Notes under the pieces: generated by a model
Databases searched by the model: none
Seen by the model: only the letters and a program-made list of their open reading frames with translations
Told to the model about the DNA's origin: nothing
In this document: positions 35,043 through 45,500 of the stretch, one piece after another
Layout: each line of letters opens with the position of its first letter
How positions within the stretch are numbered: position 1 is the first letter of the stretch
Translations under genes and position numbers: made by a program
Origin: Endoryza sp044226045
Lineage (GTDB): Bacteria; Bacteroidota; Bacteroidia; Chitinophagales; Chitinophagaceae
NCBI GenBank assembly: GCA_044226045.1
Contig: JBGAHR010000001.1
Coordinates: forward strand, 152,801-216,800
Direction of reading: 5' to 3'
DNA length: 64,000 nt

Positions 35043-35948
35043 TCAAACAGGGGAATCTGTGGAGGAATACAGATTCCAGGCTACTCCGCGTAAAAAATTC
35101 CGCAAGTGTTCAAATTGTCCTTTTACCAGGTAGGTGAGGACTGATTTGGGAAGTGAAAAGAGCGAAAAGAAAAGTGTGAATATGAATAATTGAAATGTGT
35201 TGGTATTTCTTCTCATGTACAAAATCCGGTTTCGGGTGTGGTAATAGGTTTTCATGGGGTTGGATTTACCAACACTGATGGATTCTTTGTGATAGATGGT
35301 GGCGTCAGCCGTATACCAGATCTTATAGCCGGCTTTCTGAATTCTTGCCGACCAGTCCCATTCTTCGTAGTATAAAAAGAATTTCTCCGGGAACATGCCT
35401 GTTTTGGCGATGATATCCTTTTTAACCAGCATGGCACAACCGTGCGAACCCGCGGTTTCGCGAGACGTATTGTACTGACCCTTGTCTTCTTCTTTCTCTC
35501 CGATAATAGTTGTTCTTCCCGTAAACATATTCATTGGGTTGAAACCGGCATATTGAATAATGTTCGGGTGATCATAGTACATGATCTTGGGAGAAGTGAC
35601 GCCGATAAGGGGATCTTCCGAGAAAGGTTTTAGCAGTTTATCGAGAATATCTTCGGTAAGAACGGTGTCGTTATTTACGATAAAGAAATAATCGCCCTTT
35701 GCCTGTCTCATTCCCCAGTTGTTTCCGCCGGCGAATCCCAGGTTTTGAGGGCTCATTAAAAGTTTAGTATTGGGATATAATGCCGGTTGGATGATGGAAG
35801 CAACGTCTTCATGGGAGGCCATATCGCAAACCAGTATCTCAAAATTCCGGTAGCGAAGATTACGGGCCGATTCGAGAAAATCGAGCGTAACCGCCGACTG
35901 GTTATAGTTTAAGGTGATGATGGATATGAGTGGCGTAGAGCTTGGCAC
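35043..35948 (-). CDS. Glycosyltransferase family 2 (rhamnosyltransferase-like)
   Basis: A 301-residue cytoplasmic/peripheral GT2. 'ISIITLNYNQSAVTLDFLESA' opens the GT-A fold; 'FFIVNNDTVLTEDIL' carries the metal-binding motif; 'YYEEWDWSARIQKAGYKIWY' matches WbbL-type transferases that add single residues to exopolysaccharide repeat units. The C-terminus is hydrophobic and basic. The start is GTG at 35948. A strong hairpin (35985-36012) separates it from the upstream phosphoglycosyltransferase, so it needs its own promoter or read-through. Confidence 0.87.
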   Translation of the reverse strand: MPSSTPLISIITLNYNQSAVTLDFLESARNLRYRNFEILVCDMASHEDVASIIQPALYPNTKLLMSPQNLGFAGGNNWGMRQAKGDYFFIVNNDTVLTEDILDKLLKPFSEDPLIGVTSPKIMYYDHPNIIQYAGFNPMNMFTGRTTIIGEKEEDKGQYNTSRETAGSHGCAMLVKKDIIAKTGMFPEKFFLYYEEWDWSARIQKAGYKIWYTADATIYHKESISVGKSNPMKTYYHTRNRILYMRRNTNTFQLFIFTLFFSLFSLPKSVLTYLVKGQFEHLRNFLRGVAWNLYSSTDSPV

Positions 35949-35984
35949 GATGGGTTATTATGAAATCTGGGAAAAGGTATAAAG

Positions 35985-36012
35985 ATAATCCCGCTTCTGA
36001 AAGCGGGATTAT
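35985..36012 (-). terminator. Hairpin terminator after the phosphoglycosyltransferase gene
   Basis: Perfect 12-bp stem ATAATCCCGCTT / AAGCGGGATTAT with a 4-nt loop (CTGA), between the stop at 36041 and the next GT2 start. The T run that follows on the minus strand is short (CTTTA), so termination may be partial. Confidence 0.7.
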
Positions 36013-36040
36013 TAAATTATACGGTAAAAAATGAAAAAAA

Positions 36041-37210
36041 TCAGGCGTTTGTTTTCTGGATCAGCGCAGAGGGTGTGTTGGCCATAATCCAGAGATCATA
36101 CATGAAGTTGCATTTCTCGGCATAATCGATGTCAAGGCTCAGTCTTTCTTCGGTAGACATATCATCCTGACCTCTTTTTTTGATTTGCCAGAGACCGGTG
36201 ATGCCCGCAGGTGCCATAAATCGCATAGCCCATTCGTCGGTTGTAAGGGCGGAAGCTTCGTACAAAGGCAGTGGTCGGTTACCCACCAGCGACATATCCC
36301 CTTTAAGCACGTTTACCAGTTGAGGGATTTCGTCGAGGCTGGTCTTGCGAAGAAACAGTCCCACTTTTGTGATGCGCGGGTCGTTATTGATCTTGAAGAA
36401 AACAGGATCAGCAGCAGATTTGGCATCAGCCTGATACTGGTTCATATGCTGTAATTCCTTCACCTGTAAATCGGCGCCGGTATACATAGTACGGAACTTG
36501 AAAAAGTTGAAAACTTTGTATCCGCGTCCTGCTCTCTTGGAAATATAGAAAACCGGCCCTTTTGATTCCAGCTTGATCGCGATGGCGATCAGGATCATGA
36601 CCGGGCTGGCCACCAGCAGGATGAGAGAGGAGGTAACGATGTCAAATACCCGTTTTGCGTAACTTTTGGTAACACCCAATCCCCGGGCGGAAGTTTCCAC
36701 CTGGTGTTTGTTGTTCAGGCTGCTGCTGCGTTGCTTTACTTTTTTCAGAAAAGCCACCTTGGCATAGAGCTTTTGACTGTTCAGGTCGCTCAGGAAGATG
36801 ATTTCGTCTACGAATTCCAGGCGACGCAGCGATTCGATTTCCGTTGCAGTGGAAAAGGAGGCATCGATGATAAAAGGAATTGCGGACATATCTGCCAGCT
36901 GGCTCACGAAGCTGAAAATCTCGGCGATTTCCTTACGGCTGATAGAGGCATCTACAATGAACAATTCGGGAACCGTGTTTTCTTTGGAAGCCAGGCGATT
37001 CAGGATGAACCTGGCATTATCTGTACTCTCAGCAGCGTAGCCGGTTTCGAATGATTTGATCAGGCAGTCGATGCTGGATGTTCTGCGGCCTATATAAAAA
37101 AAGTCTGCTTTCTTCCTGTCAGCTATTTCACCGTTGGTTTTGGAAGAAATGGAGAAATGTCGGTATGTCTTCTTGATCGTCTTTTCTTCGGGTGTATACG
37201 TAAGTTCCAT
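36041..37210 (-). CDS. Undecaprenyl-phosphate sugar phosphotransferase with receiver-like N-terminal domain
   Basis: Initiates exopolysaccharide repeat-unit assembly by moving a sugar-1-phosphate onto undecaprenyl phosphate. Residues about 185-389 are a monotopic bacterial sugar transferase (WcaJ/PglC type): 'KRVFDIVTSSLILL' membrane anchor, 'GPVFYISKRAGRGYKVFNFFKFRTM', 'FLRKTSLDEIPQLVNVLKGDMSLVGNRP' (Asp-Glu catalytic pair in SLDE), and 'GITGLWQIKKRG'. Residues about 34-155 look like a receiver fold ('FFYIGR', 'ELFIVDAS' with Asp87, 'PFIIDAS', 'DEIIFLSD') but lack the acidic pair after strand 1. A stand-alone response regulator lies 48 bp upstream. The usual large four-helix N-terminus is absent. 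Confidence 0.9.
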   Translation of the reverse strand: MELTYTPEEKTIKKTYRHFSISSKTNGEIADRKKADFFYIGRRTSSIDCLIKSFETGYAAESTDNARFILNRLASKENTVPELFIVDASISRKEIAEIFSFVSQLADMSAIPFIIDASFSTATEIESLRRLEFVDEIIFLSDLNSQKLYAKVAFLKKVKQRSSSLNNKHQVETSARGLGVTKSYAKRVFDIVTSSLILLVASPVMILIAIAIKLESKGPVFYISKRAGRGYKVFNFFKFRTMYTGADLQVKELQHMNQYQADAKSAADPVFFKINNDPRITKVGLFLRKTSLDEIPQLVNVLKGDMSLVGNRPLPLYEASALTTDEWAMRFMAPAGITGLWQIKKRGQDDMSTEERLSLDIDYAEKCNFMYDLWIMANTPSALIQKTNA

Positions 37211-37257
37211 AAAGTAAGGTTTGAGGTTTTTTTTAAAGCTTCATAGCGTACAACTGA

Positions 37258-37650
37258 TTAAATGGCTTGAACACTCACTTCCTGGAATTTCGCAATTTTA
37301 TTGACAGTTTCCAGCAGTTCGATCGGATTAAAGGGTTTGGTGAAGTTTTCGGCTACACCATATTGTAAACACTTTGCTTTCGTTTCATTTTTGCTGAGGG
37401 AAGAAAGTACAATCATGGGGATATCCCTGTACAGTCCGCTCATGGAAAGTTGTTCAATCAGTTCCCAGTTTTCCATGTCCGGAAGTTGGGCGTCAGCGAT
37501 AATCAGATCCGGCAGGTTCTTTTTCGACAGCCAATACATGGCTGAACAACCATCGGGTGCGGTAATAACCTGGTAGTCTTTTCCGAGTACAGTTTGAAGC
37601 AAAAAGCGTATTGCCTTACTGTCATCAATTGCGAGTATCTTCTTTTTCAT
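37258..37650 (-). CDS. Single-domain response regulator (CheY-like)
   Basis: A 130-residue receiver with no output domain. The acidic pair is 'LAIDDSKAIR', the phosphoacceptor is the Asp in 'LIIADAQLPDM', the conserved hydroxyl position is in 'IVLSSLSK', and the lysine is in 'FTKPFNPIEL'. All phosphorylation residues are present. It is 48 bp upstream of the phosphoglycosyltransferase gene with its receiver-like domain and is probably co-transcribed, so control of exopolysaccharide initiation is a reasonable inference. The cognate kinase is not in the window. Start is ATG. Confidence 0.92.
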   Translation of the reverse strand: MKKKILAIDDSKAIRFLLQTVLGKDYQVITAPDGCSAMYWLSKKNLPDLIIADAQLPDMENWELIEQLSMSGLYRDIPMIVLSSLSKNETKAKCLQYGVAENFTKPFNPIELLETVNKIAKFQEVSVQAI

Positions 37651-38028
37651 GGGCAGAAAAATTTTTTAAGTGAACAATTCGCAATTTTTCAACAGGCTTG
37701 CATTTGGACAATGGCTTCGACAGAGGTATTGGTTCAACTATGGTAAAAAAAATAAATAATATAAACTCCGTTAATGGGTTTATACAATAGTTAATGGATT
37801 AACTAACCAGGTATTTTACAGGTAGCAGCGGCTATTCGAAGGATTTGTGGGAATCAGTATAAGCCAATCAGAGAGAACCAGAATATTCAGAGGATTTTGA
37901 ATGGAGCGCCTTTTTGGCATCGTAAAAATAGTAACAATCTTCAATAAACCAAACACCCCACTATTATATTTTTATTAGTACAAAGATACCTTTTAGTAAA
38001 AGGTCAGAAATACCTGATTAGTGGTATT
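37651..38028. other. Intergenic region with a promoter for the response-regulator unit and a long leader
   Basis: 378 bp without a gene. A perfect TATCTTTG -7 element on the minus strand lies at its right edge (37981-37988), leaving an AT-rich leader of about 325 nt before the response regulator. GTTAATGG occurs twice near 37771-37797. I could not assign a known riboswitch. Confidence 0.5.
37981..38010 (-). promoter_or_regulatory. Bacteroidota-type promoter driving the response regulator/phosphoglycosyltransferase
   Basis: The minus strand reads TATCTTTG (37988-37981), a full match to TAnnTTTG. A TTTC at 38010-38007, 18 bp upstream, approximates the -33 TTTG. It lies within 41 bp of the stop of the upstream GT2 gene. 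Confidence 0.55.
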
Positions 38029-39231
38029 TTATTGTTGATTAGTTGGCAGTTTCTGCCGGCTGGCCTTTTCCCACAATACGGTCTGTTTATTACGGATAAA
38101 TCTTCTGAAACCCAGGAACACAGCGAGGTTCATGAAAAGGAAATAGAAAGGGATATATAGCAATTTCACCTTTATTTCCCTGTTGGCGAAGATCCATCCG
38201 GTAATGGCCATTGAATAAAACACCAACTGCGCGAGTAAGACGAGTCGATAGAATAAATCGTTGTCAAGCCAGGCGATGGCAATATTAGAAATTAGTAAAA
38301 CTACGATAGCCACAGGGCAGATGGTCCACCGAAGGATCCGGTGTGATATAAATTGAAAGAAGAGGACCGGGTATCTGAACGGATTGAACAGGTCTTTTAA
38401 TAAAATCATCGCCTGGAACGCTCCGGCACAGATCCTGACCTTTCGTTTCATTTCATCTTTTATAGAAGCAGAGGGAGCTTCGGCCGCATAGGCATTGGGC
38501 TCATAACGTAATACATATCCGCGGGTGCAGACTTTCAGCGACTGTACAAAATCTTCAATAATGGTTCCCGCAGGGGCCGGTTCGAACAGGTCTTTTCTCA
38601 CGGAAAACAGCTCTCCGGCTGCGCCCATGGTGCTGTACAGATCGGAGTCCAGTTTCTTCAGGAACGACTCGTATTTCCAGTACAAGCCTTCGCCTGTGGC
38701 AGCAGCCGTGTTGATCCCTTCGGTCAGAATCTTTTTTTCACCGGCCACCCCGCCCACTTTCGGATCGGCATAATGCTTCACGATTTCGCGTACGCATTCG
38801 GTGTTTAAAAGGGTGTTTGCGTCACAAAAGATGATAAAGGGCGACTCGATATGGCTGAGGCTGCGGTTCATGGCTGCCGATTTCCCCTTTCTTTCCGGCT
38901 CATGGAGCAGTTTAATGTTGGGGTATTTTCGGATAATATCCGGCGTTCTGTCGGTAGAACCGTCGGTTACAAAAATAATTTCGAGTTTATCAGCCGGATA
39001 ATTTAATTGAAAACTGTTCTGAATCTTCTCTTCTATGTAGTCTTCTTCATTATAAGCAGCAACCACCAGCGCAACTGCTGGAAGAAAATCAGGGTGTTTG
39101 GGGATTTTTCTTTCAAAGAGTTGTTTAACCTTCACCAATAACCAGAGCAAAATTCCATAACCGACATAACTGTAAAAGATGATGAAGAAGCTTACCCAAA
39201 AAATAATTTTTAATAGGAGAATGTTTGTCAT
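38029..39231 (-). CDS. Membrane glycosyltransferase family 2
   Basis: A 400-residue GT2 enzyme with an N-terminal membrane segment (about 5-35), a GT-A domain ('ALVVAAYNEEDYIEEKI', 'IIFVTDGSTDRT', 'FIIFCDANTLLN'), 'TIIEDFVQSLKV' (ED(Y/F) motif), and 'RKVRICAGAFQAM' in place of the QxxRW helix, then three or four C-terminal membrane helices. It is the first gene of the leftward exopolysaccharide arm. It diverges from the giant T9SS protein, and a separate promoter follows it. Sugar specificity unknown. Start is ATG. Confidence 0.88.
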   Translation of the reverse strand: MTNILLLKIIFWVSFFIIFYSYVGYGILLWLLVKVKQLFERKIPKHPDFLPAVALVVAAYNEEDYIEEKIQNSFQLNYPADKLEIIFVTDGSTDRTPDIIRKYPNIKLLHEPERKGKSAAMNRSLSHIESPFIIFCDANTLLNTECVREIVKHYADPKVGGVAGEKKILTEGINTAAATGEGLYWKYESFLKKLDSDLYSTMGAAGELFSVRKDLFEPAPAGTIIEDFVQSLKVCTRGYVLRYEPNAYAAEAPSASIKDEMKRKVRICAGAFQAMILLKDLFNPFRYPVLFFQFISHRILRWTICPVAIVVLLISNIAIAWLDNDLFYRLVLLAQLVFYSMAITGWIFANREIKVKLLYIPFYFLFMNLAVFLGFRRFIRNKQTVLWEKASRQKLPTNQQ

Positions 39232-39587
39232 GAATCTGTCTTAACGGGTCGGTGAGGGTATTTTGTGCGAAGAAAATCAAAAGAAAGTACAAAAGAAAGC
39301 TGCGGGGTAAAAATCATACTACTTTTTTGGTATACGACATATACGAACTTATTTCTGTAAGAATTTCACTTTTTAAAAAATAGTATTATTTTTGAGCTTC
39401 TTGACAAAACCTATCCAACCATCCTCCCGAATTTCCCGGATACGCTTACCTCATTATCTTGCGATAAGACCAGCCTTGTAACACCTCCAATATACCTTCC
39501 CTAACAGCTAAAGGTGCCTCGTAATATCCTCATTTAAAACCCTTAGTTAGGCTATAGGTAGTTTAAAAGTTATAATTGTCGCGCATT
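39232..39587. other. Divergent control region of the exopolysaccharide locus
   Basis: 356 bp between the leftward GT2 arm and the rightward 2406-aa gene. It holds the rightward promoter at 39364-39394 and then about 190 nt of leader with complementary segments CCTAAC (near 39500) and GTTAGG (39546-39551) that could pair. No leftward -7 consensus was found. Confidence 0.5.
39364..39394 (+). promoter_or_regulatory. Bacteroidota-type promoter of the rightward exopolysaccharide arm
   Basis: TTTC (39364-39367), 19 bp, then TATTTTTG (39387-39394) matches the TTTG-N19-TAnnTTTG pattern with one mismatch in the -33 box. It predicts a transcript start near 39400 and a leader of about 188 nt. Confidence 0.6.
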
Positions 39588-42500
39588 ATGAAGAAAGTAT
39601 TACTTCTTACCACAATTGGAGTATTGTGTCTGGTTGCCCTTGCAAACGCACAGAACGTTTTCAACCCGAACGACAAAAACCGTCGCTGGGTAAACAATGG
39701 CACCAACTTCAGCAATGATTCCACTGCTCTAACGGCCAACCCTAACCCAGATATCGCGGGTTTACAGAAATGGGTATCCGTAAAAACATCGGGTGTTGAC
39801 AGTAACGCCTGGGGAAAAGATTACAAAGCTTATTTCATCAACTATAATGGAGTGAAGCTGGCTTTTCGTTTGAAATATCCGAAAAGTTATTCCAACCCCG
39901 ACAGTGTTAACAAGACTTATCCGATCATGTTGTTCTTTCACGGGGCAGGGGAGCCCGGCTGCCCTACCAATGGTGGTATATATAATAACGAGAAACAAAT
40001 GGTTCACGGAGGCCAGCGCTTCCGTAACGCCGTTGAAGCAAACCAGTTCGATGGATTTTTATTATATCCACAGGTGGTAGTAAACAGCAATAACTGCTGG
40101 AGTGACTGGGGTGTGGCGGGCTATTCCGTTAACTATAACGGAGTGATCGCCATTCTCGATTCAATGGCCAAGTACATACGGGCCGATATCGATCGCGTAT
40201 TTGTAGACGGTCTGTCAAACGGTGGGGTAGCTACCTGGTCCATGACTGCCGTTTTCCCACAACGCGTTACCAAAGCAGCCCCTTCTTCTGCCGCGTCCGC
40301 TCATACCAACTGGAGCGATTTCGTACACATTCCGATCTGGTTCGCTACCGGCGGTAAAGACACGAACCCGAACCCTTCTTATGCGCAAAACAGCTATGAC
40401 AACCTGAAAAATATTGGAGCCAATATTCGTTGGACACTTTATCCTGATCTCGGCCACTTTACCTGGGATACACACTGGTCTGAACCAGATTTCCTGCCGT
40501 ATATGAACGACATGCACAAGGCAAACCCCCTTGTGTATTTTCAACGATATGATTTTTGTCCGGACTCGGCCATCGATACCCGAATAGGTATAACGGCCGG
40601 CTTTTATGCGTATGAATGGCAGAAAGACGGAGTGACTATCGCGACCCGTACCAATGGCGTAAACACGATCATCGATAATTCTTCGCTGATCTCATTCACC
40701 GGTAATGAAATCCGGGTAAAAGCATTCGGTACTTACCGCGTAAGATTCAAGCGCTCGGCTACGGCAGACTGGAGTCTTTTCTCTCCGAAACCTGCTGTTA
40801 TCTATTCAAAAACACAAACCGTTACTCCTCCTATTGCCGTTGATGGATTGCGTTCAAAAGTATTGCCGGCAGTTGATGGCAGCAATTCTGTTCCCCTTAC
40901 ATTGCCAACCGGCTATTTTGGGTACCAGTGGATCCGTACAGGTGACAATGTAGTAGTCAGCACTTCCAATACATTTACGGCACCGGTGGGTCAATACAAA
41001 GCGAAAATTATTGAGCAGTTTGGTTGTGGCAGTGCTTTCTCTCCGGTATTTAATGTAGTTCCTGCCAGCGGATCTCCAAAGCCGGATGCGGCAAAGAACC
41101 TGTCGGCATTCTCTGCTTCTGTAGGATCCATTCAACTCGATTGGAACGAAAACCCGAATGCAGGTCAAAACGAAACCGGATATGAAATCTACAGGGGCAC
41201 TGCCAGCGGCGGACCCTACAAGCTGATTAAAATAACGGCGCCGGATGTTACAACCTATATCGACAACGCTATACAGGGAAATACACAGTACTTCTATGTA
41301 GTGAGAGCGGTGAGTGACTTTGGTGCAGCTGCCAACAGTAACGAAGCTTCTGTGGTAACACAGGTAGATAATACACCCCCGACTATTCCGGGTAACCTGA
41401 CTGTAACCTGTGCCAGCCGTACGAATGTTTCATTGAAGTGGACGGCTTCCACGGATAACCTGGCGGTTGCCAAATACGATATTTACGTAAATGGTGTGAA
41501 GTTGTATTCCACCACCAACACCTATATTGCCATTAATGAACTCGATGCACGCCAAACGTATACTTTCAGCGTTCGCGCGAAAGATGCCGCCGGTAATGTA
41601 TCACAGCCCAGCACGGAAGTAGTGGCCAATACCATTGCACAGGGCGTTTGCTACAAATACTTCACCAACCCGGTTGGCCTTACTGAAATTCCAAGCTATG
41701 CCGATCGCGTACCGGTAGCGGAAGGAATCGCTCCCAACGTAGCCTTTACTGCGGGGGGTACAGATAACTTCGGTTATCTCTGGGAAGGGTATATTCGAAT
41801 CCCCAATACGGGCACCTATCGTTTCCAGATCTGCTCAGATGATGGAAGCAAGTTCTATTTCAATATGCCTTACAACCCGACCGCTGCTGAAACGATAAAT
41901 AATGATGGTTTACATGGTACCCAGTGTGTCAACAGTTCTGCCATTTCACTCACTGCCGGTCAGTATTATCCAATCGCCGCAACCTTCTTTGAAGAGGGTG
42001 GTGGACAGGCGATGACCTTTAACTGGTCGTTCAATAGTGGATCTTATACTGCTGTTCCTAACACAGCTTTCCAGGAGAACCCGACTTATACACCGGGTGG
42101 ATCAGCTCCTGTTGCTCCTTCTGCCGTGAAAGCAGTGGCTAACAGCTACAAACAAACGACGATTACCTGGGCAGACAACAGCAATAACGAAACCGGTTTT
42201 GAAGTCGTTCGTTCTACTACTTTGAATGGTACTTATAATCCGGTAGGAACAACAACGACTACCACCTATATCGACTCTAACCAGACAGCCAATACGACGT
42301 ACTTCTATAAAGTGCGTGCCGTAGGCTCTTATGGCCAGTCTGCTTATACGTCTGCTGAAACCATCTGGCACCTCGACAATAATTATGCAGATGGAATGAG
42401 CAGTACAACCCGCACTTTGGCTGGTGGTGGCGGTACCGCCAATCCAACCTTCAGCACAGATCGCGCAGAAGGTAGTCACTCAGCTTCACTGGATGGCACC

Positions 42501-45500
42501 AATGATTTCATTTCTGTAAATAACAGCACCAGCGGCGGATTCCCCAGTGATGGAGTATTCAGTCAACGTACGATTTCTCTCTGGGTCAAACCAGCAGTTA
42601 CAACCGGTAAGAGAATATTATTTGATTTCGGTGGCGCCGACAATGGTATTGCCCTTCGCTTCAACAGCAACGCCCTTGAAGCAGGTATTGCCAGCGGTAG
42701 CGTAAGAAGCACTGTGTCTCTGGCCAATTTCGCCAGCAATGGCAACTGGATCAGCGGCGGATGGAATCATCTGGCAGTTGTTTACAGCACCAACACCATG
42801 CGTATTTATATTAATGGTGTACAGGTGGCAATAAATGGTACCAACTTTAGTTTCAACAGTATTTCCGCCAACAGCAGTTCTGCCTCAAGAATCGGTTATC
42901 CCGATGCAGCTAACGCTTTCAATGATGCGCAGAATACTTATGCATTCTATCAGGGTCTTATCGACGGAGTGCAGGTTCAGGTGAATGAAGCGGCTACTGC
43001 CAACCAGGTTCTGGCTATGAAGAATCTCACTTATGGCCAGTCAATGGATACCACCCTGGCGGCTCCTGCCGTTCCGGCTTCACCCACCGGGTTGACAGCA
43101 GAGGTAATTGGTAAAGATGGAATCAACCTGCAATGGAATGACAATTCCAACAATGAAACCGGATTTGAAATCTTCAGATCTGTCGGCGATCAGACCAATT
43201 ACAGATTGGTGAAGACAGTTCCCGCTGGAGCAACCGCCACTATAATTTATAGCGATACAGCCCTGTTTGCCAATACCACCTATTATTACCAGGTAAGAGC
43301 AGCGGGTTTAGGGGGTCCTTCAGGATTTACCAATGTGGCCAATGCGAAAACATTGAACACACCGCCTGTGATCACACATATTCTCGACTTTACGATGAAA
43401 TATGAAACATCTTTCACCTTACCGATCAACGCGGTGGATGAAGATGGTGATCCAATGACCTTCCAGTTCGATAACCTGCCCTGGTTTGCACAGGTGCAGA
43501 ATGTCAGCAATGGTAATATCAACCTGGTAATGACACCAACCATTGGTGACCAGGGTGCCTATACCATCACTGCTTATGTAAGCGATGGCAACGAAGGCTA
43601 TGATACCACTTATTACACCATGGTAGTGAATGACAATACCATTCCGACGATGGCCAATATACTGGACCAGACCGTTGACGAAGGAAAAGTGGTTACTATT
43701 CCGGTAAATGCCAACGACCTGGAAGGAAATGGTTACATGGTCTGGAGTTTTGACAATATGCCTTCCTTTGCCACATTCGTAGATAGTGGTAATGGTAAAG
43801 GTTCAATTACACTGAAGCCTGGCTATTCCGCATCAGGTGTATACAATATGACTGCTTATGTGGATGATGGAAACGGAGCGTGGATAAGCAAAACTTTCAA
43901 AATCACGGTGAACGAGTTCGATCCGAACGAAAGCATCCGTGTTAACTTCAGGTACTTCACCGGTAATGCGCCAACCTGGAACGATATCGACCTCTTCTCG
44001 TTGCCGGCTCCTTTCAATAAGGGATCATTGGTGACCGTTAAAGGAGCAGTCAGTACGGTGGGTATACAGGCATTGACTAATAATTATAACGCTTCAACTG
44101 GCGGTACACAAACCGGTAACAACTCAGGAATCTATCCTGATGCGGTACTGAGAGATTATATTGAATGGGGTCTGTATAACTTCAATTCAGCCGATACACT
44201 CAGATTGCGTGTATATGGGTTGGATACAGCGCGCCGTTACAACTTTGTTTTCTTCTCTGGTTCATTGAACAACTGTTGCGGAATCAACGCCAATACCACT
44301 ACCAAATTCCTGATCGGAAACGATGTGGCACAGGTGAATTATTACCTCAACACCTCGATGTCCGATACCATCTACCAGGTTAAGCCTAATGCTTCCGGCC
44401 AGGTAACCATTACCATGGTGGGTGACCCCAACACACTCGCTGGCGGTCTGCTGAATGCGATGGTTATCGACGCAGCTTATGACGATGGTACCACACCAGC
44501 CAAACCACTGAACCTGACGGGTGATTTTGTGGAAAATGGTGGTGTGAAACTGAACTGGGTAGACAGAGCGTACAATGAATTCGGTTATAAAGTATATCGT
44601 TCTACAAACCAGGCGGGTCCCTATGCATTGCTCAATAGTGGCATGCAGAACAAGGATAGTGTGAGTTATGTAGACCTGACTGCACAGCAATACACCACCT
44701 ACTATTATTATGTGGTAGGCTATAACAACCACGGCGACGGTTCTACCAGCGATACCATTAGTGTAACTACTGAAAATAACCGCCCTGTGATCACAGCCCT
44801 CAGCAGCTTCAAAGTGAAGACAGATGCGTCGATCAATGAAGACTTCTCTGTAGTGGATGTGCCAACAGATGTATTGACTGTATATATCGAAAACCAGCCT
44901 TCATTTGTAACACTGACGGATCTGGGAAGCGGTAACTACCGTATCAGTGCTTCACCCACCATCGACAACATGGGTCAGCAATTCCTCCGCCTCGTAGCGA
45001 AGGACGACAAGGGTGGTGTAAGCACGCAGAACTTCATCATCACAGTGACGGATAAGAACGTAAGATCCATCTTCGTCAACTTCGGCGACTATGCGAAAGT
45101 GGCGCCGGCTCCCTGGAATAACTTCCTCCACTACGGTGGTCAGGGCCAGGTGATCAACGGACTGGTAGACGAAGACAATGTGCCGACCTCGATCAGCATG
45201 TCAATGACAGACGGATGGTCAAGCCGATTCCTCACTGGTCATAAGACAGGTAATAATACCGGTGTGGTGCCCGATACTGTATTGTCTGGCGGTATCTACT
45301 ATAGTGGAACCAATGCCCGCGCCATCACCATCACTGGTTTGTCTGGTGGAACCAAACGCTATAACATTGTAGTCGTTGGCAGCCAGAATGAGGGATTGGA
45401 AGCCGTGATGAGAGTGACTACCAACGTAGGAAGCCAGAGCGATACATTGAATGCGAAGTATAACACTAATATGACAGCCAACCTGAACGGTCTGACCGCC

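Noticed and set aside
39400..39587. Known riboswitch (cyclic-di-GMP or other) in the leader of the giant gene
   Set aside because: No recognisable conserved core motif was found by eye; only weak complementary segments.
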